From Zantedeschia hybrid cultivar (lineage: Eukaryota > Streptophyta > Magnoliopsida > Alismatales > Araceae), in NCBI GenBank assembly GCA_030544215.1, contig JARZZO010000016.1:32324001-32388000 (forward strand): a stretch of DNA of 64,000 bases, written 5' to 3'. Both the position numbers and the translations under genes were made by a program. Below, in pieces: positions 20,347 through 32,293 of the stretch. Each line of letters starts with the position of its first letter. Within the stretch, counting starts at the first letter, position 1. Below the pieces are notes generated by a model, which saw nothing but the letters and a program-made list of their open reading frames with translations, was not told the DNA's origin and did not search any database.

Positions 20347-22473
20347 TTGCATGATCCCCCCAACCCTTTGGCCTTAGTGCCGCTTCTTCCATCTCATTCT
20401 TCTCCCATTCATATCAAATCATGTTCTATGATAAATTCAAATAATTCTAAAAAAAACGCCAATTTGGCAACTTCTTTCTCCCAAATCCTCGTTGAGGAAA
20501 CGTCATACTTGTCCGACTGTACCCCATCGCGTGGGTCAATCGGACAAGATTCTCTTCTAGATTTGCTCTGCCCCTCCTCTCGAGAGGATTCTCCTGTATT
20601 CCCTAATGTACCCCATGATTTTTATCCTTCTTCGTCCTCATTAGGTCAGGATAGGGAGTTTAATGAAGTTAGGGAGTCTAGTTCTAGGCAGGTTAACCAG
20701 GTTAGGAAGTCTAGGAAATCTAAGGGTAGACAGATCCCAGATAGATACCTCCAGGATCTAGCTTTCAAATGCCTTTCTTGTTCTCAGATCCCTCAACTAT
20801 TAGAGAATCCCATTCAGATGCCAGAGGATTGTGAAGATGATGAGTCAGTCAATGATGGATATGGGATGTATAAATTGATACACGAGAAAGACCCCATTAC
20901 TGAAGATGAGGAAGATGACGAGGACGTAGCTGAGGCATATACCAGTGAAGTGAAAAGATTTGATGAACCCTCAGCTGCCGTAGAAGAGCCTACCAAAGAG
21001 ATTAATCTAGGAACAATAGATGAACCTAAGGTTGTCCTCGTCAGTAAAAATCTTTCTGAAACAGATAACGAGGCAGTAGTCCAAGTTCTCAAAGACTATA
21101 AGGACACTTTCGCCTAGAGTTATGAGGATATGCCAGGGTTAAACTCATCACTAGTGGAACATCGATTGACATTAAAGGATGGAGCTAGTCCGGTTAAACA
21201 AAAGTTAAGGCGATTTCACCCCCAAATGACTTTGAAAATGAAGGAAGAGGTCGATAAGCTGTACAAAGCCAAGTTTATTATAGTTGTCCTCTATCCGCAA
21301 TGGGTGGCCAATATAGTCCCGGTTATGAAAAAGGATGGGAAGGTCAGAATCTGTATTGACTTCCGAGACCTAAACCGGGCATGTCCTAAGGATGACTTTC
21401 CACTGCCTCACATTGATGTACTCATCGATAATACAGCTGACTAAGAAACTAGATCATTTATGGATGGATTATCAAGATATAATCAGATTCATCTTGCCGA
21501 AGAGGATCAAGAGAAAACATCATTCACTACACCTTGGGGAGCATATGGTTATGTCGTCATACCTTTTGGACTGAAGAATACTTGAGCCACTAATCAAAGG
21601 ACTATGATAGCAATATTCCATGACATGATGCACATCGATCTAGAAGTGTATGTGGATGACCTGTTAGTAAAATCTAAGACTAAGGCTGAGCATGCCAAAT
21701 TTTTTGCAAGAGTTTTAGAAAGATCAAGAGAATATCAGTTGAAGATGAACCCCAAGAAATGTGTATTTAAGGTATTCTCAGGAAAATTATTAGGATTTCT
21801 TGTCAATAAACGGGGCATTGAGATCGATCCTAACAAGGCAAAAGGTATCAGAGAGATGCCACCTCACAAGAATTTGAAAGAATTAAGAGGATTGATCGGG
21901 AGGTTGCAGTTTATTCGTCGCTTTGTCTCCCAGCATTCACAAAGGTATAAGCCATTTTACGAGCTTACCAAGCCGGGAGTCAAGTTTGATTGGGACGATA
22001 AGTGTCATGAGGCATTTGATGGATTGAAGGATTATTTGGCAAGTCCTCTTGTCTTGATACCACCATCTCCAGACAAACCTTTGATTCTATATATTTCTGT
22101 TATGGATGATGCGGTGGGGGCTGTCTTAGCACAAGAAGATGAAGAAGGAAATGAGAGGACAGCCTACTATCTCTCTAAACTTCTCAACCCCGCAGAATAA
22201 AGATACACAGCGATGGAGAAAACATGTGCAGCATTGGTCTGGGTGGTTCAGAAGCTGAAGCACTACTTTTTGGCTCACGAAGTCCATCTCATCGCTAGGA
22301 TGAATCCCATTAAGTTTCCCTTTGAGAAATCCGTCCTCACTGATAGGCTAACACGATGGCAAAGCTTTCTATCCCAATTTGATATCACTTACATTCAGCA
22401 GAAAGCAATTAAAGGCTATGCCATAACAAAACATCTTGCTCATCACCCTCTTCCTCTATTTGATCCAGTCTGA
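20347..22473 (+). pseudogene. Ogre-like reverse transcriptase and first RNase H
   Basis: One frame throughout, broken only by stops. A long acidic linker is followed by RT: HRLTLKDGASPVKQKLRRF, KKDGKVRICIDFRDLNRACP, PFGLKNT, and the catalytic YVDD at 21649-21660. RNase H follows with PLILYISVMDDAVGAVLAQE and YTAMEKTCAALVW. Stops are at 21115, 21442, 21583, 22198 and 22471. Within this span there is no frameshift, so decay is mainly by point mutation. The enzyme would copy element RNA into DNA in the particle. Gypsy assignment is certain; Tat/Ogre placement relies on the neighbouring second RNase H and the element's size. Confidence 0.9.
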
Positions 22474-23372
22474 TCAGAGTTTTCGGATGAGGAACTGATG
22501 TCCATAGACAGAATCAAAGATTATATATGGACTCTGCATTTTGACGGAGCTCTGAATTCCCTTGGTAAGGATATCGATATTGTTCTGTTGTCACCTGAAG
22601 GTGTCACCATTCCACAAGCCTTTAGCTTGACTTTCCAGTCACTAACAATATAGCTGAATATGAGGCACTCCTTGCTGGCCTTGAAGCTACTCATCTCCAT
22701 GGTGCCACCAAACTCAAAATTGTAAGTGATAGCCAACTGCTTCTTCGTCAAGTGCTAACCAAATATCGAACTCTTGATCCCAAACTTAAGCCTTATCAAG
22801 AACTTACTTCAGCTTATGCTAAACTTTTCACTAACTTGATCTTTATCCATGTTCCTCGAAATCAGAACATCTTAACTGAGGCTCTAGCTTCTCTCGCATC
22901 TTCCCTCAATTTTCCAATCAACAGACAATCCGAATCAATCATTGTTCATAGGCGTCTTTCACCTGTCGTGAAAGACTCTTCATTCCTTAGAACTAAGGAG
23001 AAGTTGCTGAAGAAGGTCAGAGATGGAGACATTGTGGAGAAACGAGAGATTATGTTGATGGAGTTGCTAGAAGAGATGGATGATGAACAGAAACCATGGT
23101 ACTATGAAATTGCCAGATACTATAAAGATCAATCATATCCTGAAGAAGCCACAACTGAGGAAAAAAGGGCTATCAAGAGAGTTGCTCAGAGGTACACGCT
23201 AGTTGGAGGAGCACTTTATAAAAGAGGTTTTGATGGAGTTTGTGATGGTCATGTTAACGGACAAATGCTATCAAAGAAGATCCTTAGACAAAGATTCTAT
23301 TGGCCAACCCTGGAAGAAGATTGTGTAGGTATGTTCGTAGGTGTGTCAAGTGTCAACTTCACGTCTAGATAA
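22474..23372 (+). pseudogene. Second RNase H-like domain and integrase zinc-finger remnant
   Basis: The first part (LHFDGALNSLGKDIDIVLLS) starts an extra RNase H-like domain, a mark of the Tat branch. A frameshift near 22638 moves it to the frame with IAEYEALLAGLEATHLHGA, KIVSDSQLLLRQV and FIHVPRNQNILTEALASLAS. Then comes a linker and the integrase N-terminus: KRVAQRYTLVGGALYKRGFD joined directly to CDGHVNGQMLSKKILR and FYWPTLEEDCV. The usual stretch with the first zinc-binding His is missing, and a frameshift near 23325 hides the CVKCQLH end. The integrase catalytic core is absent altogether. Confidence 0.82.
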
Positions 23373-24992
23373 TTTAATTCAAACATATTACTACACACAC
23401 TGACATGTTTGGTTCGTGAGTAACAAGAGATGAAAAGTCCGAAGGAATACCGAAAGCTTGACTAAGAATGTAAAGTACAAATCATTCTTTTTAAACAAAA
23501 ATTCTATTTTTACACTCGGCCCATGATGTCGGAACGAGGCTTAGAATAGACTATCAAAAGTACACGCCATCTTAGTAGGAGGCTGTCATAAAAAAAAGGG
23601 GGAGATCCATCCCATGAAAAGGAAAAGGAAAAGCAAAAGCAAAAGGCAAAAAGCATCAAATCAAAAGGCCATTATATTACAAACGTTACACTAAGGCCAT
23701 GAAATCAAATGAAAAGGGAGCGCAAGGTCGTTAAATACCCCATAAAGAAAATGATCGAATCCCAATGGATATTAGGATAAAGAAGGGACACCTTTTTGGA
23801 TCTCCGGAACCCTCTCGTGGGCTTTCTAAAACAAGTTCTTCCTTTCTTTCTACAGAGGCGTACTCCAAGCTTGAGGAACGGCCTAGATTGACTAAAGGTC
23901 AGACCATCGAATGGGATCACGAACGAAAACACAAGCTCAAGCACGATGAGTCTAAGTTAGATTATTGAAGAACAATTTGGGAATTAAGTTAATAAATGAA
24001 TATGCTCTTTTGATCTAAATACCATGCTGGTCTTTTAGTTTACACATTATCTCAAAATCCAAAAAAATAGATATCTCAAAATTATATATTTCAAAATCCA
24101 AAAAAAATAGATATCTCAAAAATATATATTTCAAAATCCAAAAAAAATAGATATCTCAAAAATATATATCTTAAAATCCAAAAAAAAAGATAGATATATT
24201 AAAAAAAATAGATATCTCAAAATCCAAAAAAAAGATATATATTTCAAAATCTAAAAATATATATATATTTCAAAATCCAAAAAATATATATATTTCAAAA
24301 TCCAAAAAATGTATATTTCAAAATCCAAAAAAAAATGGAAAATCAAAATCCTAAAAATTAAAATTGCAAAGCCAAACAAAAATATATATATTTCAATTAG
24401 CATCTACTTGTAGCATTTGGTGTGTTTCATTCCTTTTATTTCCAGTGAGCATCTCCGTGTTTGCATGTTGCATTTTACTCTATTATTTCTTTCAATTCAA
24501 TTATTTCTTTTACCTTTGTTAATAAAGGCTTCGCCCCTTGACCCTTTTACCAAGGAAATAATTGATTCATTAATTACTTAACTGGGCAAGGGGCTAAGCC
24601 TGAACAAATACTTAACCTGTTTGTTAAGTGATGAACAGGACATGATTTAAAAAGGATCTACACAAGGCACAAATTTGAAGATGAAAGTTTCAGGTATATT
24701 ATCAAAAGGTGTCATGTATACATATCTGAGTCCATCATCATCAGGACTCGCAAAAGAAATACATGATACAGCCATCAAGGCTGACTCTCCCCAGCTCCCT
24801 CGCACTGGCTCGTTGCCCCATCAGGTCCCTCTGACCTACGAGTCGGAGGCGGTGGCAGTCCCATAACGCTCGGCCCTACTTGACCAGAAGATATGGCGAT
24901 GCTCGCAATGAAGGCGCTCGCCTGACCTCGATCCAGTGCTCGCTGCCGCGCACGTTAGTACCGTGCCTCGACACTCTGGCGCTCACGCTCTG
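23373..24992. other. Ogre-like 3' noncoding region
   Basis: No gene seen. It includes purine-rich aaaaaaaagggggag near 23592, aaaggcaaaag-type repeats at 23620-23670 and an AT-rich array at 24040-24370. The part from about 24800 shows the decayed end of the antisense mobile-domain gene. Confidence 0.55.
24040..24370. repeat. AT-rich degenerate tandem array
   Basis: Six or more units of about 28-40 bp built from atttcaaaatccaaaaaa and tagatatctc. Unit length varies through the A-runs. Confidence 0.8.
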
Positions 24993-25133
24993 CTACCGAG
25001 AGTCGGCCTGAAGACTCTCCATCCAAGCCCGATCCCGGTCCCCCTCCTCGGTCAGAACCTCCAGTCGGACCTGTAGTCGTGCAATGTCGCCGGTGGAGAG
25101 GCGCACCACTTGAGCCTCCAACTCGGCGACTCG

Positions 25134-27289
25134 TGTAAGGATTGAGGTTTCGGGTAAGTTTCGGAGTCGGATCCCTCGGTTTGGGCCTTTGTGGGGCTGG
25201 GGCTTGTCTTATTTTTCGCGTCGAGCTTGCTCGACGCGGTTCAAACGGCATCCAATGAGGTGGACGCGTTTTAGGTTGTGCCACGTGGGAAAAGAGGAAC
25301 GGCGTCTTGATTGGACGACGCCATTCAGAGTACGGCCCTGGTATGTCAGCGTACGACCTGTCTTGTCGTCTGATTGGCGTCGACCTTGGACAACGTATTT
25401 TAGTTAGCTTCGGTTTGACCCTGCAAACCCTTCCTCTTTTCCCTCATTCTCTCCATTTCCCTCTCTCTCCTCCCTCTCCCCTCCAATCCGTCCGGTGCCC
25501 CCCTCCCCTTCTCCTTCCTTTCCTCTCCCCATTCTTCATCTCCCTCTACTCCATCAACCTTCTAATTTCCACCACTACCGCCACCACCTCCTCTGCGGCG
25601 CATTTCTCTCTAGACGGCGGCCGACGTCTCGGTGGAGTGACGACGTCCACAGTGGTACCGGCGGCGGCTTATGGCGTGACGATTCGGCGGCTTAGAGCTC
25701 GGAGGAGTTCAAGTAACCGGTAGGGTAACGATTCTTACAATGTTTTGTTTAAAACCATATTTTCCCGCTTTCAAGCATGTTTAAGAGATTCTCGGGGTGA
25801 AAATGCTTATATCACAAAATTAGGATTGGTGGGGTTTTATAGGGTATTTGGGTTCTCCTCCTACTCCTCTATTTTATGGCATTTTTGTGCCACTTGGGGG
25901 AGAAAATCTCACGTTGTGAATTGGGGGGAGGCGGAGGGAGAACCTGTCTGTGAGGGTTAAATGGCGTATGGGGACACCGACACCATTTAAAAGGCAGCTG
26001 CCACTCACGACACGATTTATCCCAGACAACAGATTATGTCTCTGGATTGAATAGCATCTAGAGACAGCGACGCCATTCAAATGGTGACCCCCTTGCCCGA
26101 CATGTTTTAGTTCAGATCACCCCGAGGCCTGATTATATTTCTGTCGTGATTAGGCGACTGGGAACAGCGACGCCTTTTAAAAGATGACTACCTTGCACGA
26201 CGAGTTTTAGGCCATCTTCTGAGGCCAGTTTTCGCATGAACCAGTTTAAGGGTCTTGAATGACGTCGGCCTTGGACGACACGATTCAAGACAGAATCTCA
26301 TCAAAGCATGTAATTAACATGTGTTTACATTGTTAGATAGTTGGATAAATGCATGTTTGGAAATATACTCGAGGACGATGATTTCTACATGATCGGATCG
26401 CACCGTGTTACATTTTGTGCGATCGTGGGCCTAGAGTGACAGTTGTTAGCGCTTAGGTACCCTGTGTCGGTGTGGGAGTGACACGACGCCGGTCTGGGAG
26501 TGGTGTGGTGACGCCTAGAGAGAGGGTCACCTGGTGTACCTCGGGGTATAGCTAGTACCGGTGTGAGAGCGGTACATTCAGAGTGTCACTCGTGCTGGGG
26601 GAAGCAGAACCACCTTGAGCCAGGTCAGGCCAGAATAGCCAGTGCACTATCCGAGGGGTTGCTGTTTGATCTCAGCGGGTCGGTGTTTTTCGCGTTCGGC
26701 CGTGTGACTTGTGTGTTTAGCCGAGACGCTAGTTGTGGACTCCATGGTAGGGTGGTTTCAAAGTCGTACATGTCACTGTTATGAATGCATGTGTTTTATA
26801 TCGAAATATAAGAGTTGTATTTACTACTTTATTTAGTTAAGTTGCCTATAAATGTGTATTGCACTTGTGGGTGTGTGAGTGGGTGGTGGGGATCGAAGGA
26901 TCCCTACTTAATCTATTTCAATAAGACTCACCCCTCGCAATTTTCAGGTGAGGGTTCCAGGCAGGCGTAGCGAGGAGAGTGTTGTCTTGGGTTGCGCGCC
27001 AGCAGCCGTTGTTCCGGGGTATGTCCCGATGTAGTTGTTATTTTCTTTTCTAGCCTATACACTAAATTATTTCTTTTCTATTGGAATATGTAATTAATTG
27101 CTGAGTCAAGTCGAATTGTAATAATTTTTAATTTCTGCACTTCCTTTACAATTCGATGTGATGTGGATGTTTAGCTTAGTTTATCATTTATTTTTCAGAC
27201 TTATCAAGATCCTGGTTTGGCTCCAAATTTAATGATTCGGTACCCATTTAGTAATCGGATCCTCAATTATAGGGTGGCGGGTCGTTACA
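25134..27289 (+). mobile_element. Solo LTR S2, inserted in the PMD gene
   Basis: TGTAAGGATTGAGG...GTCGTTACA, 2156 bp, flanked by ACTCG at 25129-25133 and 27290-27294. Same family and orientation as S1. Decayed foldback modules occur at 25957-26120 and 26150-26290. Many GCGTC half-sites have become ACGTC or GCATC, as expected from loss of methylated C. Confidence 0.9.
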
Positions 27290-29361
27290 ACTCGGGCTGC
27301 CATACACCGAGCCTATGCTAGCTCGGCATCCCTCTGCTCAAGAGCCTACTAAAGCTCCTGAACCTGCAACAGAATTTCTCACAGTGAGATTAATCAAATC
27401 CAAATTCAAGCAAATACATTGTATGAAGGTAAAGTAAGTTGAAGACTTACCCGGGCCATCGCATCCTCCTCAACCTGGGAGGCCCGGTGGATGGCAGAAG
27501 CAAGCTGACCCTGAAGATCAGCGACAGCAGCCTCGTGAGTAGCAGACGAGGCAGAGGATGATGAAGCGTCAGAAAAAGGAAGAACCGTCTGGGTGTAGAC
27601 GGCTCGTTGCACCAAGAAAACCAACTGTCAGTGGTTGAACATCAAAACAAATTAACTAATCAAAATATTCATGCATAGCATTCATACATACCAAATCACA
27701 TAACTCCTTTTGGACCTGTTCCAGTTGGGCCTCCACGTCTTGTAGGCGGGCCCAGAAGTCGATGATGGTCGCATCACGCGCATCCTACATAACATACATG
27801 CATACATTCATTCACAAATTGGAATAAAGATAATAATTAAAATGAAAGACGCATCAATGCATACTTACATCGAGTGGACGGAGGAGCCGCAGCTGATCGG
27901 CGTAGTGTGTCCGATACTGGTGAAGATAAGTTGCACTGCTCTCAGCATGGGACTCTACTCGCACCCCCCCCCCCCCGGCGATGCCAATCTTCATATTGCT
28001 CGGGGAACTTAGCTCGCCAGTCGGTGAGGGCCTGCTTCCCCCTCATCGATCGTCCAACTCCCTCCGAGACTTCCTCGTCCAACCACTCCTGGTGGAGGCC
28101 CAGGGTCCGCATCACGAGGCGGAGGTAGAGGGACCCGATTTCATTTAGGCAATGGACCCACATATGCCTGCCAAACCACCTCCGACCAGCCGTCACCTAC
28201 GGCTGGCCTGCCTCGCCCATGCCCAAGTACGGGCGCCAGATCACCTGCGTACAGGATTAGATGCATTCATAAATAAATAAATTGCACTTAACAAATTAAA
28301 GATTGCATTAAATGAATAATTAAGAAAACTTACTAGTAGCTCGAGGTAGTCAAGAAACTGACGGCAGAGGGCCGTCAACATGGTGTTGAGGAGCCGTATC
28401 CATAATTGGCTGCCAGCGGCGAGCCAATAGGACAGCGTCTGGCCTCACAATCCTTGCTCGGCCGAGCGGGAAGTAGTTATAACTCCATACCTGCAAACAT
28501 ACACATATAGATTAGAAAAGCATCATATCACATCATTTGAATAAAATAAACAATAATCCAAATGACTTATACCTAGAGAAACGGAGAGAAGCCGCTAATA
28601 GTGGTCTCACGGTCCGACGTGACTGCGGAAAGGTCGGCGAAGAGGTGAGCCAGGAGAGCTGCACCCCAGGCATACTCGTGCAAATGGTCAAGGTCATCTA
28701 ATAGACTCAAGAATCTACAGTGGATATGGTCGCCCTTCATACCGAAGAGCAACCGGCCGAAGAAGAAAACTAAGAAAATCCTAAGTTGTCTATCTATCTC
28801 CTCCCCCTGACTAGGGTCACTACAATAAACGGCGGAGGAAGACCTTGCTAATCTATCCCTGAAAGCCTCCTCCCGAGTCAGCAGATTGATGCCGGGGCTC
28901 TACTAATCCTAGGACTGCCTCTACCTCTACCCTAGGTACAGTCTTGGACTCACTACCCAGCCCGCCAGAGACCTCTATACCTAGGAGACTCTCTACTAGT
29001 CCTAAGTAATCAGGATAAGTCACCCCACTCACTGCCCGACCCTCTACTCTAAGGACGGTGATCCTAGCTACATCCTCCAAACTTGGGACCATATGGCCCC
29101 AGGGTATTAGGAATGCCCGATTCTCTGCATGCCAACGCTCTCCCAGCACCTGCAGTAGCACTAGATCGAGCCAGAAGGGCTCAATCTCCAAAATCTTGCT
29201 AAACCCCATCCGCCTAACTCTCACCTTCTGAAAGTCAGGCAGACCTCGGTAGGCACCAATGACTAGGTCCCACGAAATCCTAGCCCGCATCGTCCCCTAC
29301 GAATAATTCAAGAAATTTTCATCAGTTAATGGGCATTAAAAATTAATAAAAATATTCTATA

Positions 29362-29526
29362 TAAATGGCATCAGACATGGTGGACGCCCATTGAAAGGCG
29401 TCCACATGTCTTGACACCGTTTAGTCCGATTTTCCTTGCCCATTAAAAGGGAACCACTAACTTGAACGGCGTTGTACCTGGGCGACGCCCTTTGAAAGGC
29501 GTCACCTAGTCTCAACGCCGTTCAAG
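29362..29526. repeat. Two foldback modules inside intron 1 of the PMD gene
   Basis: Module one (29362-29424): arms around GACATGGTGGACGCC and GGCGTCCACATGTC, extending outward through aatggcatca and ttgacaccgttt. Module two (29461-29526): outer arms CTTGAACGGCGTTG and CAACGCCGTTCAAG are perfectly complementary, and inner arms GCGACGCC and GGCGTCAC pair nearly as well. Each gives a stem of about 28 bp with a short loop. Confidence 0.82.
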
Positions 29527-29787
29527 ATAGAGATCCAAGGTTCCAAAACCTCCTTTCACTTGCTCATTTCCATACCCAAATCAATCCATAGAGACTCACT
29601 AGGTGAAGGCCACCTTCTTCCGCCTCCTCTTCATCACCCACCGCCGCGGTAGGGATTTCTTCTTCCAAAATCGCCGCCGCCTCCACAAGAGCCATGGCTT
29701 CTTCAGGAGCAACCGCTTCGGGCTCCTCCGCCCTCACCACACAAACGGCACGGTGGCGTTTTCCCCGTGAGCCTTCACCTTGTTCCA

Positions 29788-30674
29788 TGGAAGATTTGAG
29801 AAGAGGGCTCGGAATGGAGGGAGTTTTGAGAGATAAAGGAAGAAAGAGAATCTGTGAAAGGGATGAAGATGGAATGTAAGGGGGATGGCCGGAGATGGTC
29901 GCCGTCCGTCGGAGTCGAGAGGAAGGCCGGTGACGGAGAGGGAGATCGCCGGAAGTCTCGAAGTTCGCTGGAGTCATACGCAGGAAGAGAGAGAAAGAGT
30001 TTTGAGAGAATGAGGAAGGAGGGCTCGGGCTCGCGCATGTTCTGTTTGGAAAGCTTAAAACGCGTCGAGGGGCAACGACGCCATTCAAAGCATATAAACT
30101 GAGGCGGCAAAATATAATTTTGAAATTACGTTAATCGCGTCTTCATGTCCCGACGCGTTTCAGATTAAACCGTCAATTCTGGTCAGAGTCGTACCACGGA
30201 TAATGATTTAACAGGTCATCTCTGGACGACGCTTTCAGTCGATTCATTACAGGATTACTGCCAGAATCCTGTGGAAAATGAGGAAAGAGAGTTGAATGGC
30301 GTCTTATCATGCAGACGCAGTTTAGGCGGAATTCTGTGGAAAATTAAGAGAGTGGATTGAAAGGCGTCTACCTATGTGGACATGTTTTAGGCATAATTCG
30401 GGTTTTTAAGGAATTGATCTTTGAATTTCGAAATGAATTATGATTGAAAGGCGTCTTTCTTGGACGACGCTATTTGCACCCGAAAAACATGTTTTAAGAA
30501 AAATCATGGTTTATTATGAATAAATCATAAAACTTTGGGGATTGATTCTTTGTTACATCAAGGGATAAATAAAAGCTTTCAAGGAAGAATTTCCTGAAGT
30601 CCCATTACATATGGATATGATAATCCTCTATGAGCTTCGTGTGAAGATTTTACACGATGAATGAAGTTGATGTT
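29788..30674. other. Upstream flank of the PMD gene with further GCGTC modules
   Basis: On the minus strand this is the leader and promoter area. A CT-rich leader lies just above 29870. No convincing TATA box is visible. Single-level modules occur at about 30057-30092, 30127-30165, 30290-30330, 30357-30395 and 30444-30478. Confidence 0.55.
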
Positions 30675-31991
30675 CTATAATGTAACTATAAGCTCGGTTA
30701 CTTCAAAATCTTCATCAGATTCCAATACGCGTTTTTTGATGGAAGAGATGTGGGAAAACTCTTGGAATTCATGACGAGGCATGCTAAGTTGAGTATAGCA
30801 GTGATGAAGATTATACAGTACGAACTCAGTTGCACCGATCAGTCGGAGCTCTGCACCAGCTGCACAACGCACTAGGATTGGTTTCTCTACAAGAGCAAGT
30901 GGAGAAGAATCGAATCCGTATGATGGCATTGTCTTCAGATATGCTAGCCAATTAGCTCGAGTCTTAAGTTTGGGCACTCGGTTGATCATCATTTCATTGA
31001 ACTTCACAATATTGGAAATATGGAAGATTGGGCTATTTTGATATATCTGAGATGGTCTTGCAAAATTTCTACTATAATACTCTAACTTGAAGTGGAACAC
31101 TACCCACATAGCAAAGAGAAGCATGTAACCATGAGCAGGTTGACCTATAGATGCTGCAGAAAGCCCACTATAGAGATAGTCTAGGATCGCCGTGCCAATC
31201 TATTTTCCTTCAAAGATCTCGTAAATTGCACTAACTTGATCATCCTCCAGAATATTGTCTTGGGCAGGAAAGAATAGAGCTCCAGCTAGGCATATGATGA
31301 ATGATTTCATCACGTTCTCAGTGTCATCCTCTTTGAGTTCTTCGATCTCATACAAGGTCCACTCTGCTAATTTTGCAAGGTTAATCCCTTTCTTAGTAAG
31401 GCATCCTTGAGCTTCCTTTGGATCCTTCATAATCTTCATCAATAGTTGTTGACCTGTGATCTTTTCCTTCATAAGAGCCATCTTGCTTAGGATTAATTCA
31501 TCATTGTTCAGCTTGATCTTAGGAAGGCCCAGTAGGAGTTCGGCCTCTTCAAGGAGTATAGTAGATTCAAACTCGGCAAAGAAGAAAGTGTGGGTTTGTA
31601 GATGCCACAACTCAATTAAAGCTCCTATCCCTGCCCAATCTACGTTCAAACTTTTATAATGTTTTGCATGGACAACTAAGCCTTGGATGTTTCACTTAGA
31701 AACATAAGATTGCATGGAGATAGTAATATTTTTCGCAAGCTTCCGAATCCAAGGAAGGGAAGAGAATTTTCTTGGCCCGGGAAAAAGAGGATATGCCTAG
31801 ATAAATAAAAGAAAATTGCTATAATTCTATGAAAAACGTGAAGAACATGAAGAAAAGGGGAATTGAAGAAGAAGAATTGAAGGATAGAGAGAAAACTTAC
31901 TTGTAAGTCACAATCTCGCCCACTAAGATGATCTTTCACATCAGAAAGTTTCTCGAGTATTTTTTTTCATCTTCTTGTTTGAAGAATCCAT
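30675..31991 (-). pseudogene. Antisense accessory gene resembling DUF7745 proteins
   Basis: Exon 1 starts at ATG 31991 (MDSSNKKMKK) and ends at a CAA|GTAAGT donor near 31897. Exon 2 runs to the stop at 30675-30677. It includes VDWAGIGALIELWHLQTHTF, then STILLEEAELLLGLP, then after an in-frame TAG (31200-31202) GYMLLFAMWVVFHFKLEYYS and PSYGFDSSPLALVEKPILVR. The segment of aromatic residues plus TFFF...LLEEAELLLGLP resembles the plant DUF7745 family, a relative of the PMD fold found beside transposons. There is a one-base shift in exon 1 and a single stop in exon 2, so decay is mild. It has its own TATA box. The function is unknown; the family name is tentative. Confidence 0.62.
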
Positions 31992-32113
31992 CTTGTTCTT
32001 GAACTTTTTCCCCTTGAAATCTTGAAACCTTGATTATTCTTGAACTTTGGAGAAAATTCTTTACTTTGATCACTAGATTGTGTATGGATTTATCTTAATA
32101 CAAGTTAAGGAAG

Positions 32114-32122
32114 CTTATATAG
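32114..32122 (-). promoter_or_regulatory. TATA box of the DUF7745-like antisense gene
   Basis: CTATATAAG on the minus strand, about 125 bases before ATG 31991. The spacing fits a plant promoter with a leader of about 90-100 bases. Confidence 0.6.
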
Positions 32123-32222
32123 AAAGGTTTACGAAATTAAAGAGTCTTTTCCGAATTGGAGAAGAGATATGCATGAAGAGAGTTGGAGTCCGGATGGAAC
32201 ACAGGGAAACCTGTTTCTACAA

Positions 32223-32293
32223 CTTAAAAGGCGTCGGTTAACAGCGACGTCATTTGATTAAAATGACGTCAGCTCGACACGACGCGTTTCAAG
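32223..32293. repeat. Foldback module upstream of the DUF7745-like gene
   Basis: Outer arms CTTAAAAGGCGTCG and CGACGCGTTTCAAG; inner arms GACGTCATTT and AAATGACGTC are perfect and enclose gatta. It lies about 100 bases upstream of the TATA box and contains TGACGTCA, a bZIP-type core. Confidence 0.8.

Larger units (their letters stand above)
24993..29787 (-). pseudogene. Antisense plant mobile domain (PMD) gene, seven exons, interrupted by S2
   Basis: Exons inferred from frame and splice sites: 29787-29600, 29296-28573, 28490-28334, 28244-27869, 27784-27692, 27624-27452, 27363-24993. Exon 2 has the PMD signature: LGERWHAENRAFLIPWGHMV, SLEDVARITVL and later DDLDHLHEYAWGAALLAHLF and GFSPFL; exon 3 continues VWSYNYFPLGRARIVRP; exon 4 has VIWRPYLG, LRLVMRTLGLHQEWL and HYADQLRLL. 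Exons 5-7 encode a coiled coil (EAQLEQVQKEL, RVAELEAQVVRL). PMD proteins are transposon-linked and also occur as domesticated silencing factors (MAIN family). Damage: a stop around 28853, one in exon 4, a frameshift at a G10 run (27966-27976), stops in exon 7 and the S2 insertion; dropping S2 restores the exon 7 frame. It lies antisense after the Ogre integrase. Confidence 0.78.
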
